Source: Alphaproteobacteria bacterium (GTDB lineage: Bacteria > Pseudomonadota > Alphaproteobacteria > Micropepsales > Micropepsaceae). From it: a stretch of DNA of 64,000 bases. The stretch is taken from assembly GCA_017983635.1 (NCBI GenBank), contig JAGOBA010000001.1, positions 558,001 to 622,000 of the forward strand, read 5' to 3'. Position 1 is the stretch's first letter. Each line of letters opens with the position of its first letter. The notes below the pieces were generated by a model. The model was not told the origin of the DNA, searched no databases, and saw nothing but the letters and a program-made list of their open reading frames with translations. Of this stretch, positions 35,767 to 44,180 are shown one piece after another. The translations under genes and the position numbers were made by a program.

Positions 35767-36654
35767 TCAGGCTTTGGCGAGCCAGGTTGCGCATTCTTGG
35801 CCGAGTTCTTTGACGGCGCGCGTCTCGTAGGCTTCGATGTCGGCTTTGGTGAGCTTGTCGTGCCAGCGGCCGTTGACGCCTTTGTTGATGAAAACCTCGG
35901 CGCCGGCGTCCCAAAATGCGCCGCCCAGGGGGACGCTTTTGGTCGCGTTCTTCTTCATCCACTCGAACGAGCAGTATTCGAGGATCTTCGGCCAGTTCGC
36001 TTCATCGACTTTGATATCGAGGAACTTCGCCATGGCGCGCATTTGGCCCGGGAGGTCGCGTTTCAGATCGGCGAAGTGGACGAACATCAGATTCGGCAAA
36101 CCGCGGATCGCCCACCATGTGCGGACGTTTTCCCAGAACGGCCAGAACGGATGACCGTCGCGAGCCAGCCAATCGAGAAAATACTGGCGAACGTCGGCGG
36201 GCGGCTTCTCGATCGGGGGCCCTACCCTGCCCGGCGTGTCGTTCAGCGCCTGATACCATAGTGCGTTCGCATTGGCGTGATGATTGTACATGCTCCACAC
36301 GACGTCGCGCCCGTCGCGGCCGATGTAGATGTATTTCGCGCGCGGGCTGTAGACGAGTGCGTCGACCGGCAGGTGGGTCTTCAGAAAGCGCCGATGAGTC
36401 TGCGCTTCGACCAGCGGCAGCTTGACGTCCTTCGGCGGCACGCGCAGATCGAGCCACGGCGACATATCGGCGACCGAGAGCTCTGGATCGGGCCCGAACA
36501 TCATTTGCGCCAGCATCTGTTGAGTCCAGGTCGTGCCCGCCTTCGCGTAGGTGGAAATAACGATGTCGCCGTCGCGGAACTTCAGGTCGTTCCAGATCGT
36601 CGAGTCGAAGTGGTGGTTGTGGAACTCGCGAGTCTTTTTCGGATAGGCCGTCAT
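35767..36654 (-). CDS. Sulfotransferase domain protein, first copy
   Basis: A 295-residue PAPS-dependent sulfotransferase. The 5'-phosphosulfate loop is STYAKAGTTWTQQML near residues 34-48, the 3'-phosphate site is IGRDGRDVVWSMYNHH near 107-122, and the C-terminal KG loop is INKGVNGRWHDKL. The likely catalytic His is in LKTHLPVDAL. Start at 36654 matches the family N-terminus FHNHHFDSTIWNDL. It follows a second sulfotransferase by 11 bases and a beta-lactamase-like gene before that. The acceptor may be a small alcohol, phenol or amine and is unknown. Confidence 0.9.
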   Translation of the reverse strand: MTAYPKKTREFHNHHFDSTIWNDLKFRDGDIVISTYAKAGTTWTQQMLAQMMFGPDPELSVADMSPWLDLRVPPKDVKLPLVEAQTHRRFLKTHLPVDALVYSPRAKYIYIGRDGRDVVWSMYNHHANANALWYQALNDTPGRVGPPIEKPPADVRQYFLDWLARDGHPFWPFWENVRTWWAIRGLPNLMFVHFADLKRDLPGQMRAMAKFLDIKVDEANWPKILEYCSFEWMKKNATKSVPLGGAFWDAGAEVFINKGVNGRWHDKLTKADIEAYETRAVKELGQECATWLAKA

Positions 36655-36665
36655 GGTGTGTCTCC

Positions 36666-37586
36666 TTATGGCGAAGGCGCCGGGTCGCCACCTTTTCTGC
36701 CGGCGGCGAGCCATTTGTTCAGTGCGGGGTCCAACTCCTGCGCGGCGCGGGTGCGGTAGAGGGCGACGTCGGCGTCGGTGAGCGCGTCGCGCCAGCGTTC
36801 GTTTTTGCCGCTGTAGATGAAGCCTTCGTGGCCACCAGCGAATGCGGCGTCGGCGTGGGGCATCAGGGCGCCACCGTCGCGGCGCATCTGTTCGAAGGTT
36901 GCGGCGTGAACCAGCTCTGGCCAGAGCGCCGGCGGCGTTTCCACGTTAAGGAACTTTGCGATGCGCCGCATTTCTTGGTCGAGGTCGGCGGTGAGGTCGT
37001 TGTAATGGACCATCAGCACGTTCGGTTCGCGGCGGGCGGTCCAATAGGTGCGCTCGGTGTCGAAGAAAGACGCGGCCGAGACGTCGCTCACCCTGCCCTC
37101 GCCGTTCAGGCCCATCCAATCGCGAAAGAAATCGCGCGCGCTCTCGGCCGGGCGCGGATAGGCGCGCGCGATGGTGTCGTCGGCAAGACCGGCGCGATCG
37201 AGCAGCTCCATGCGTTTGTACTTCAGCTGATGATTGTGCCACGACATCATCGCGTCGAGGCCGTCGCGGGCGACGTGGATGTACTTGACCTCCGCGTAAT
37301 GCGGCAGCGCGTCGAACGGCAGGTGGCTTTTCAGATAACGGCGGTGGGTTTGGGCTTCGATGCGGCTTTGCGTTTCTTCCGGCACACCCAAAAAGCGCAC
37401 GTCGATCCAGGGCGAGAGCGACATCGGCTTCGGTTCCGGCGACTGAAAGATCAGTAGGCTGACGATGCGTTGCGTCCAGGTCGTACCGCATTTCGGGTAA
37501 GTCGCGATAACGACGTCGCCGGGCCGCGGGCGGTAGGCATCCCAAAGGCGGCTATCCATGTGCCAGGTGCGGACGATGCGGGCCAA
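36666..37586 (-). CDS. Sulfotransferase domain protein, second copy
   Basis: A 306-residue relative of the adjacent enzyme. PAPS motifs are ATYPKCGTTWTQRIV and VARDGLDAMMSWHNHQ; both copies share EAQTHRR and KxHLPxDAL. The KG loop reads SGKNERWRDAL and is more diverged. I chose the TTG start at 37586 because GGAG lies 5 bases upstream and it restores an N-terminus like that of its neighbour; ATG at 37559 is an alternative. It begins 2 bases after the beta-lactamase-like stop, so it is surely co-transcribed. Probably an old tandem duplication with diverged specificity. Confidence 0.88.
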   Translation of the reverse strand: MARIVRTWHMDSRLWDAYRPRPGDVVIATYPKCGTTWTQRIVSLLIFQSPEPKPMSLSPWIDVRFLGVPEETQSRIEAQTHRRYLKSHLPFDALPHYAEVKYIHVARDGLDAMMSWHNHQLKYKRMELLDRAGLADDTIARAYPRPAESARDFFRDWMGLNGEGRVSDVSAASFFDTERTYWTARREPNVLMVHYNDLTADLDQEMRRIAKFLNVETPPALWPELVHAATFEQMRRDGGALMPHADAAFAGGHEGFIYSGKNERWRDALTDADVALYRTRAAQELDPALNKWLAAGRKGGDPAPSP

Positions 37587-37587
37587 T

Positions 37588-38583
37588 CTAGCTCCACGCT
37601 TGCAGCACGGAACGTGCGACCGCACGGTGGAACTGGGCAAGTTCGGCAGGCGAGAGCGTCGCGCGCTCGATCAAAAGCGCAAGCGCGATCTTGGCGCCGT
37701 TCTTGTGGGTGGCGAGGCCTGCGTCGTTGAACGCGAACATGGCGCCGTCGATCGAACGGCTGTCGCCGGAGCGGTGCGCGAAGGTCCAGCCGGGCAGCAT
37801 ACCGCCCTTCAACCGATCGTCGCCGATCTTCGTGCGGCGCAGAAGATCGGTGACCAGTGCGACGAACCGCGGTTGGATGAGATGGCCGCTCATCATTTTC
37901 ACGATCAGCGTCGCGATCGCGCGCGGGCTTGCGGTGTCGCGCGGGTCGACGAGGTAGCGCTCGAGCGCGCCCTTCTGCGCCAGCGCGGCGGTGTCACGGG
38001 CGAGCTCGGTCTCGGTGCGATCGATGCGCAGTCCTTCGATGTCGAACTTTTTGATTGCGGCTTGAATGCCGGCGGGGCCGGCCGCGCGTTTGAGCAGCGC
38101 ATCAGTTGCCGTATTATCGCCGTTCAGCAGCATGTGTTCGATCAGCTGGCGCGCGGTGAACAGCGTCGGGCGGCGGCGCAGGCGGTCTGCGATCGGCGAG
38201 CGGCCGGGGGCGATGTCCGCTGCCCGCAGATTGACGCGCGCGTCGAGCCGCGCGGCGCCGTCTTGAACGAGCTGCAGATAGGCGACGGCAATCGGGAGCT
38301 TGTTCAAGCTCTCCATCGGGACGAGCTCGCCGCCACGCACGAACGCGGTCCGGCCCTTCGTGATGTCGACGGCGGCAAAGCCGACCTTCGCGAGACCGGC
38401 TTCGCCGGCGAGGGCCGCGATCTTTGCCTCGAGCGCGGCATCTGGGGCGCCGAGGCTCGCCACATCCTGCGCGACCGCGCCCAACGGGTCGGCCGCATGC
38501 GCGAGCGGGCCCAGCGCGAGCGCGGCGGCGCCGAGCAGGATGGTTCGCCTGGAGAGGGAAAACGGCACGGAACTGTTCTTCAT
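37588..38583 (-). CDS. Tat-exported class A beta-lactamase-like serine hydrolase
   Basis: A 331-residue protein with a twin-arginine signal (SRRTILLGAAALALG) in the first 35 residues. SxxK is SLNK. The position of SDN, 63 residues on, reads GDN; the Glu166 region is DRTETELARD, with Glu present but the following Asn replaced by Ala; KTG is RSG, as in carbenicillinases. The nucleophile, Lys73 and Glu166 remain, but loss of Ser130 and Asn170 makes ordinary penicillinase activity doubtful. First gene of an operon with two sulfotransferases. It may be an esterase or amidase on the same fold. Confidence 0.85.
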   Translation of the reverse strand: MKNSSVPFSLSRRTILLGAAALALGPLAHAADPLGAVAQDVASLGAPDAALEAKIAALAGEAGLAKVGFAAVDITKGRTAFVRGGELVPMESLNKLPIAVAYLQLVQDGAARLDARVNLRAADIAPGRSPIADRLRRRPTLFTARQLIEHMLLNGDNTATDALLKRAAGPAGIQAAIKKFDIEGLRIDRTETELARDTAALAQKGALERYLVDPRDTASPRAIATLIVKMMSGHLIQPRFVALVTDLLRRTKIGDDRLKGGMLPGWTFAHRSGDSRSIDGAMFAFNDAGLATHKNGAKIALALLIERATLSPAELAQFHRAVARSVLQAWS

Positions 38584-38700
38584 AGCACGCGCACCATAGC
38601 GGGCGCGCGCAGGGATTTCAGTGACGGAATAACAGGAAGCTGTGTCGCACGACAATGAGGTGCGTGGATTTCACTGGGCCGGCTGGTTTGACGCGGAAAA

Positions 38701-38733
38701 GTGGTGGGTGGTCCGCCCTCGCGGACCATGACA
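38701..38733. repeat. Dispersed palindromic repeat, single copy of family 2
   Basis: 33 bases with stem GGTCCGC/GCGGACC (38710-38727, loop CCTC), nearly identical to 49665-49697. It lies between the divergently read ends of the beta-lactamase-like leader and alanine dehydrogenase. Confidence 0.85.
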
Positions 38734-38769
38734 CCGATACTTGATCTGCCCCACGACTTTCTTTGAGCG

Positions 38770-39888
38770 CTATCGCGGCAACGCTCTTTCGGGCGGGGTG
38801 TATTCGCGTTTTTGGAAGTCGGCGACGGCTTGGTAGGTGAGTGCGCCGCGGTGGATGTTGAGGCCGGCCAAGAGATGCGGGTTGTCTTTGCAGGCTTTGG
38901 CGTAGCCCTTGTCCGCGAGGGCTAACGTGAAGGGGAGCGTGGCGTTATTGAGGGCGAAGGTCGAGGTTCTGGCGACGGCGCCGGGCATGTTGGCGACGCA
39001 ATAGTGGACGACGTCGTGGACGCGGTAGGTGGGTTGGGCGTGCGTCGTGGGCTTTGAGGTTTCGGCGCAGCCGCCTTGGTCGATCGCAACGTCAACCAGG
39101 ACGGAGCCCTTCTTCATTTTCTTGATCAGCGCTTCGGAGATCAGCTTCGGCGCGGCGGCGCCCGGCAGCAAAACGGCGCCGACGACGAGGTCGGCGGCAA
39201 GGACGGATTCCTCGATCGCATCGACCGTCGAGTAGATCGTGTTCAGCATGGCGCCGAATTGCTGATCGAGCTCGGCGAGGCGCGGCAGGCTTTTGTCGAT
39301 GATGGTGACGTGCGCTTCAAGGCCCATGGCCATGCGCGCGGCATTGGCGCCGACGACGCCGCCGCCGATGATGACGACTTTCGCCGCCGGCACACCGGGC
39401 ACGCCGCCCAGCAACATGCCGCGACCGCCTTGCTCCATCTCCAAGCAATGCGCACCGGCTTGGATCGACATGCGGCCGGCGACTTCGGACATCGGCGCGA
39501 GCAGCGGCAGGCCACCGCGCGCGTCGGTCACGGTTTCGTAGGCGATGCCGACGCAATCGGATTTCAGCAAGCCTTCGGTTTGTTCCGGATCCGGCGCGAG
39601 GTGGAGATAGGTGAAGAGAACTTGGCCGGCGCGGAGCATCTTGATCTCCTGCGGCTGCGGCTCTTTCACTTTCACGACCATATCGGCCTTGGCGAAGACG
39701 TCGTTCGCGGTTGGCACGATTTCGGCGCCGGCGGCTTTGTACATTTCGTCGGTGAGGCCGATCGCGGCGCCGGCGGACGCTTGCACCGTGACCTTGTGGC
39801 CGTGGGTGACGAGCTCGCGCACGCTCGAGGGCGTGAGGCCGACGCGGTATTCGTGAACTTTGACTTCCTTGGGAACGCCGACGAGCAT
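38770..39888 (-). CDS. ald: Alanine dehydrogenase
   Basis: A 372-residue NAD-dependent enzyme converting L-alanine and pyruvate. Opening MLVGVPKEVKVHEYRVGL, substrate Lys in MVVKVKEPQPQE, catalytic His in TYLHLAPDPEQ, Rossmann motif GGGVVGANAARMAMGL, and the conserved PGAVARTSTFALNNATLP. Normal length. The class III aminotransferase gene is upstream on the same strand, 27 bases away; if that enzyme uses pyruvate as acceptor, the alanine formed can be recycled by this dehydrogenase. This is a sensible metabolic pairing. Confidence 0.96.
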   Translation of the reverse strand: MLVGVPKEVKVHEYRVGLTPSSVRELVTHGHKVTVQASAGAAIGLTDEMYKAAGAEIVPTANDVFAKADMVVKVKEPQPQEIKMLRAGQVLFTYLHLAPDPEQTEGLLKSDCVGIAYETVTDARGGLPLLAPMSEVAGRMSIQAGAHCLEMEQGGRGMLLGGVPGVPAAKVVIIGGGVVGANAARMAMGLEAHVTIIDKSLPRLAELDQQFGAMLNTIYSTVDAIEESVLAADLVVGAVLLPGAAAPKLISEALIKKMKKGSVLVDVAIDQGGCAETSKPTTHAQPTYRVHDVVHYCVANMPGAVARTSTFALNNATLPFTLALADKGYAKACKDNPHLLAGLNIHRGALTYQAVADFQKREYTPPERALPR

Positions 39889-39915
39889 TAGATTTCCTCT
39901 TCGCGGGCTTGAGTT

Positions 39916-41232
39916 CTAACTGAGGCGGCGCAGGACGCGTTCAACGCCCGCAACCAGCCGTTCGATGTGGCTCTGTTCTGCTATGAGAGCGGGGCCTAAA
40001 GCAATCGTGTCGCCGCCCACGCGCAGCACAATATTCTCATCGAAGAAGGCGCGGCGGATCGCGTCGTGGCCGCGTTTGCCGGGCGCGCCGGCGGCGGGTT
40101 CGAGGTCGATGGCGGCTGCGGCGCCGGAATTCCTGATGTCGGCCACAAACGGGGCGCCCTTCAGTTTGTGCACCGCATCCTCAAGCCACTTCTCGATCTG
40201 GAGCCCGCGCGCGAACAGATTTTCGTCGCGGTAGACATTTAAGGTCGCGAGAGCCGCCGCCGCCGCAACAGGATGTCCGGAATAGGTGTAGCCGTGAAAG
40301 AGTTCGATCTGCCAATCGTTCTTTTGTGCAAACGCGTCGAAGATCGCGGTTGAGGCGATGACGCCGCCCATCGGGATCGCGCCGTTCGTGACACCCTTGG
40401 CGAACGTGATCATGTCGGGCTTGACCTGATAGCGCTCAGCGGCGCTCGCGGCGCCCATGCGGCCGAACATCGTGATCACTTCGTCGAAGATCAGCAGGAT
40501 GCCGTGTTTGTCGCAGAGCTCGCGCAGACGCTTCAGGTAGCCCTTCGGCGGGGGGAGCACGCCGGTGGAGCCCGCCATCGGCTCGACGATGACGGCGGCG
40601 ATGGTGTCGCCGTGGAGCATGACGAGTTCTTCGAGGCTGTCGGCGAAGTGCGCGCCGTAGTCGGGATCGCCTTTCGAGAACGCTTGCTTGGCGCGGTCGT
40701 AGGTGGTGGGCAAATGATCGACATTGCCCAACAGCGTGCCGAACGCTTTGCGGTTGTTGGCGATGCCGCCAACGGACATGCCACCGAAGTTCGTGCCGTG
40801 ATAACCGCGCACGCGGCCGACGAGTCGGGTGCGATGCGCCTCGCCCTTGGCGCGCCAGTAGGCGAGCGCGATCTTTAGCGCGGTGTCGGCCGCTTCCGAG
40901 CCCGAGTTGCAGAAGAAAACATGATCGAGGCCCGACGGCGCGAGCGCGGTCAGGCGGCCCGCAAGCTCGACGACTTTCGGGTGCGCGAACTGGAACGTGG
41001 GGGCGAAGTCGAGTTCTTCGATCTGGGTTGCGACCGCGGCGGTGATCTCCTTGCGGCCGTGACCGGCGAGTGAGCACCAGAGCCCCGCGAGCCCATCGAG
41101 CAGCTCGCGCCCCTGCGGGTCGTAGTAGAACATGCCCTTCGCGCGGGCGAGCATCCGCGGCTCGTTCTTGAACTGCCGGTTCGCCGTGAAGGGCAGCCAG
41201 AGGGATTCAAGTGCGTTCGGAGTTGGTGACAT
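39916..41232 (-). CDS. Class III PLP aminotransferase (omega-amino acid:pyruvate type)
   Basis: A 438-residue aminotransferase. Motifs: [20 protein letters not shown] near residues 106-125, RVRGYHGTNFGGMSVGG, the PLP-contacting IFDEVITMFGRMG and the Schiff-base Lys in ITFAKGVTNGAIPMGGV. It resembles beta-alanine:pyruvate or related omega-transaminases. The usual GFGRTG/GFGRLG is MFGRMG, a minor variation. It precedes alanine dehydrogenase on the same strand, supporting a pyruvate/alanine couple. The amine donor is not known. Confidence 0.93.
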   Translation of the reverse strand: MSPTPNALESLWLPFTANRQFKNEPRMLARAKGMFYYDPQGRELLDGLAGLWCSLAGHGRKEITAAVATQIEELDFAPTFQFAHPKVVELAGRLTALAPSGLDHVFFCNSGSEAADTALKIALAYWRAKGEAHRTRLVGRVRGYHGTNFGGMSVGGIANNRKAFGTLLGNVDHLPTTYDRAKQAFSKGDPDYGAHFADSLEELVMLHGDTIAAVIVEPMAGSTGVLPPPKGYLKRLRELCDKHGILLIFDEVITMFGRMGAASAAERYQVKPDMITFAKGVTNGAIPMGGVIASTAIFDAFAQKNDWQIELFHGYTYSGHPVAAAAALATLNVYRDENLFARGLQIEKWLEDAVHKLKGAPFVADIRNSGAAAAIDLEPAAGAPGKRGHDAIRRAFFDENIVLRVGGDTIALGPALIAEQSHIERLVAGVERVLRRLS

Positions 41233-41330
41233 GGGCGGTCCGGTTGTGCCTGAGCGGGCTTATAGCACTTCACCCCTGCCCTGCCAGGGGCCGACGGACG
41301 GGAGGGTTTGCCTTAGGCGGGGGGGCGTCG

Positions 41331-41499
41331 AGTCAGCCTTTTCACCACGAACACACCGAGAAGCACCAAGTTACACAAAGACTGTTTCGCCTTTTGGCGC
41401 GCAGCGCCGCTCGGACTCGATTGCGCGCTGACGCGCGCAAAAGAGACCACTTGGTGAAACTTTGTGCTTCTTGGTGTTCTTGGTGGTGACGTGCTGACT
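41331..41499. repeat. 169-bp inverted-repeat element (MITE-like), flanked by imperfect direct repeats
   Basis: The 311-base gap 41233-41543 holds no gene. Arms of about 50 bases start at AGTCAG (41331) and end at CTGACT (41499); the left arm reads TTCACCACGAACACACCGAG and the right is its imperfect reverse complement. Inside, CTTTTGGCGCGC (41391) pairs with GCGCGCAAAAG (41433-41443). Outside, GGAGGGTTTGCCTTAGG (41301-41317) and GAAGGATTTGCTTTAGG (41519-41535) are direct repeats with three mismatches. No transposase. Confidence 0.8.
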
Positions 41500-41543
41500 C
41501 GCCACCGATTCCGTCCGTGAAGGATTTGCTTTAGGGATTATCC

Positions 41544-42026
41544 ATGAACACTCCGACCATCACCTGGACACCGCTTGAGCCGGGCCAATTGAAGGCGATG
41601 CGGATGGGCGCGGCTATCACGGCCGTCGTTGTTCTCGCCGTTGCGATTGGGCTCGATCTTTGGCTCGTGCTGGAAACCCCTGTGCCGGCGGGGTTGATTG
41701 CCGTGCCGGTCGCGGTGGCGCTGCTCTACTATGTCAGCGTCACGCCGGCGCGGCAGTTCAAGCGCTGGGGCTACGCCAAGACCGAGGATGAGTTGCATGT
41801 CGCGCATGGCGTTCTCGTGCACACCGAGACGTCGGTTGCGTTTCACCGGGTTCAGCACATTGACATCGCGCAGGGGCCGATCGAGCGGATGTGCGGGGTG
41901 TGGGAGTTGGTGCTGAACACGGCCGGCACGCTCAACAGCAGCATCAAGCTTCCTGGACTCGCGCGCGAGACGGCCGAGGCGCTGCGCGACGAGATACGCC
42001 AACGCATTCGGGCGGAGCCGGAATGA
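41544..42026 (+). CDS. bPH2-domain membrane protein (YdbS-like)
   Basis: A 160-residue protein with two membrane helices near residues 20-62 and one bacterial PH-like domain, recognisable from KTEDELHVAHGVLVHTETSVAFHRVQHIDIAQGPIERMCGVWELVLNTAG. Proteins of this type occur as YdbS/YdbT pairs, with a small and a large member. Here the stop overlaps the start of the large member as ATGA. Function unproven; an envelope-stress or lipid role has been proposed for relatives. Confidence 0.88.
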   Translation: MNTPTITWTPLEPGQLKAMRMGAAITAVVVLAVAIGLDLWLVLETPVPAGLIAVPVAVALLYYVSVTPARQFKRWGYAKTEDELHVAHGVLVHTETSVAFHRVQHIDIAQGPIERMCGVWELVLNTAGTLNSSIKLPGLARETAEALRDEIRQRIRAEPE

Positions 42027-43525
42027 GCGACGTGCCTCTGCCGCGGCGGCTGCATCCGATCATTCCCATCGTGTCGCTCGTTCGGCAATTGCCGGAGCTG
42101 CTGTTACCGACGGCCGGCATGGTCGCGCTGTCGTGGGACAAGGGATTGGGCATGCTGTTGCCGGCGGTCGGCGCCATGATGCTGGTCGTTCTCGCGTTCC
42201 AAGTTTTGGCTTGGTGGCGGTTCACCTACACGCTGCTGCCGAACGAGATGTATATCGAGAGCGGCGTCTTCTCGCGCAACCGGCGGAGCATTCCGTGGGA
42301 GCGCGTGCAAGATGTCGAGATCGAGCGCGGCCCGCTCGCGCGCGTTCTGGGCTTGGCCAAAGTCAAGCTGCAAACCGGCGGATCGGGGAGCGACGAGGGG
42401 CTGCTCGATTCGATCGCGCTCGCCGATGCGACGGCGTTGCGTGACGAGATCAGGGCGCGGCGCGGCGTGGCGATCGCGCCGGCTGCGCAGGAGCCAGTCG
42501 CCGAGCCGCCGGTCTTCAGGATGACGCTTACGCGGATCCTGCAAGCAGGGTTGTTCAATTTCTCGCTGATCTGGCTCGCGGTCATCGTCGGCGCGGCGCA
42601 GTACTTCGGACAATGGCTGCCGTCGTGGGAGGAAGTCGGAGAATGGATAGGCCTGCATGAGCGGGAGCTTTGGGGCATGGTCAACCCAGCGACAATCCTG
42701 TTCGCGCTCGTGTTGTTTCTGGTGGTGAGCACGCTTGCCGGCGTGACCGAGATGCTGGTGCGTAACTATGGCTTCACCCTGTCGCATGAGCGCCGAACGT
42801 TGCGGCTGGTGCGTGGGTTGATCACGCGGAGCGAGGTCGCGATCCCGCTGCGCCGCATTCAGGCCGCGCGCACCGTCGACCATTGGATCAAGCGTCGTTG
42901 GGGCCTGTGCCGCGTGGAGGTGCAGTCCATGGGCGCGTTTGGCGGCATGGAGGAACTGGCGCCGCTCGCGAACGCCAACGAAGCAGAGCGTGTACTGACG
43001 ATCGCCGGGGACTTCAAGCGGATCGCGCCGGATCGCTTCACACCGGTTGCGCCGATCGATCGCTGGTATGACGCCCTCACCAAGGCTCTGCCGCTCGCGG
43101 TGTTGTCGTTGCTTGCGGGTCTTGTGTGGCCGCCGGCGTGGTTGGGGCTCGTGCTCGCCGTGCTTTGGGGGACTGCGCAGGTGATCTCGGCGCGGCCACA
43201 TGGCTGGCGCGTGGAGGCTGACGTTCTGCAAGTCCGCGATGGGTGGTTCAGCCAGGATCACTGGCTGCTACCGCTTGGCAACATTCAATCGGTGTCGCTT
43301 AGCGTTGGCCCGCTGCAGCGGCGCCTCAAACTCGCGACCGTTGCGGTCGATAGCGCGGGTGGACAGTCTGATGGGCTGCGCATCCGCAATCTCGCGATCG
43401 ACGACGCGCGGGCGTTGGTGGTGTTTTTGCGGACGCAGCAGGGCGGCGGGACCCAGCCTTTGAGACTCGAACGAACGCGGCAGGCTGCGTCATCTGCAAC
43501 CGTCGAGCAGACCACTCCTGTCTAG
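42023..43525 (+). CDS. Large bPH2-domain membrane protein (YdbT-like)
   Basis: A 500-residue partner of the preceding gene. It contains paired membrane helices followed by PH-like domains in repeats: TYTLLPNEMYIESGVFSRNRRSIPWERVQDVEIERGPLARVLGLAKVKLQTGGSG near 60-115, a second near 240-320 (FTLSHERRTLRLVRGLITR) and a third near 385-470 (GWRVEADVLQVRDGWFSQDHWLLPLGNIQSVSL). Start at ATG 42023 overlaps the upstream stop. The last 36 bases overlap the convergent hypothetical gene. Confidence 0.9.
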   Translation: MSDVPLPRRLHPIIPIVSLVRQLPELLLPTAGMVALSWDKGLGMLLPAVGAMMLVVLAFQVLAWWRFTYTLLPNEMYIESGVFSRNRRSIPWERVQDVEIERGPLARVLGLAKVKLQTGGSGSDEGLLDSIALADATALRDEIRARRGVAIAPAAQEPVAEPPVFRMTLTRILQAGLFNFSLIWLAVIVGAAQYFGQWLPSWEEVGEWIGLHERELWGMVNPATILFALVLFLVVSTLAGVTEMLVRNYGFTLSHERRTLRLVRGLITRSEVAIPLRRIQAARTVDHWIKRRWGLCRVEVQSMGAFGGMEELAPLANANEAERVLTIAGDFKRIAPDRFTPVAPIDRWYDALTKALPLAVLSLLAGLVWPPAWLGLVLAVLWGTAQVISARPHGWRVEADVLQVRDGWFSQDHWLLPLGNIQSVSLSVGPLQRRLKLATVAVDSAGGQSDGLRIRNLAIDDARALVVFLRTQQGGGTQPLRLERTRQAASSATVEQTTPV

Positions 43526-44128
43526 CCCTAGCGCCTTCATCACGGCGATCGGCGAGATGGGATCCGCTACATTGTTGATGCTCATAGCCACCCTCTCGGC
43601 ATGCTGATCGCCCTTTGCTGCAAGGGACTGTAGTAGGCTCAAGAGCTCTCTCAGCAGCGCCTGATCGACGGGCTTACATACCCGAATTCCGGCTGCGATT
43701 TCGATCGCCAAACCGTTCTTGAGTTGTTGTTGTACGCGTTCGTCGTCACGCACAGCCGGGAGGCGCAGAACGTCGAGTGAGCCACTCCTATCTCCCCACG
43801 ACAAGATGCCCGAGAGTTGCAACGCCGCCTCGGCATCGCCCGCGCTAGCTTGCGCGCGGAGTGCTGTGAGCGTTGAATCCAATATGGCAAGGCGCGCAAT
43901 AGCCACTTCGTCACCGTTGGCCGCTGCTTTGCGCAAGTCAGGTTCCTCAAGGCGCGCTCGCAGCACGGGATCGGACGGGAACGGGTCGGTGGGTGGCACG
44001 CCGGTCGCGGCGGTCGCACGCTCAGTTTCTGCGTGGTGCTCTGGCCATCCGGCGACGAATAATGTTCCAGCCGCAACGAGCGCTGCCCACGATGCGAGGT
44101 TGCTCATGAGATGGAACTTGAAACTCAT
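43490..44128 (-). CDS. Membrane-anchored protein with possible Sel1-like repeats
   Basis: A 212-residue protein not assigned to a known family. One N-terminal membrane helix (NLASWAALVAAGTLFVAGW), then a soluble helical region. The segments DLRKAAANGDEVAIARLAIL and ALRAQASAGDAEAALQLSGILSWGD resemble Sel1/TPR-like repeats, as does LLQSLAAKGDQHAERVAMSI. Such proteins scaffold protein contacts. Start chosen at 44128, where the membrane segment follows directly; an upstream GTG would lie inside the SDR gene end. Confidence 0.6.
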   Translation of the reverse strand: MSFKFHLMSNLASWAALVAAGTLFVAGWPEHHAETERATAATGVPPTDPFPSDPVLRARLEEPDLRKAAANGDEVAIARLAILDSTLTALRAQASAGDAEAALQLSGILSWGDRSGSLDVLRLPAVRDDERVQQQLKNGLAIEIAAGIRVCKPVDQALLRELLSLLQSLAAKGDQHAERVAMSINNVADPISPIAVMKALGLDRSGLLDGCR

Positions 44129-44148
44129 GTCGCGCGGTTGCTCCAAAA

Positions 44149-44173
44149 GGAGCCGGCTAGAAGCCGGCGCTCC
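44149..44173 (-). terminator. Hairpin terminator after the SDR gene
   Basis: Stem CCGGCT/AGCCGG (loop AGA) extended by GGAG/CTCC across a 2-base bulge. On the minus strand it is followed by CCTTTTGG. It lies 8 bases after the SDR stop. Confidence 0.6.
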
Positions 44174-44180
44174 CAGCGGG

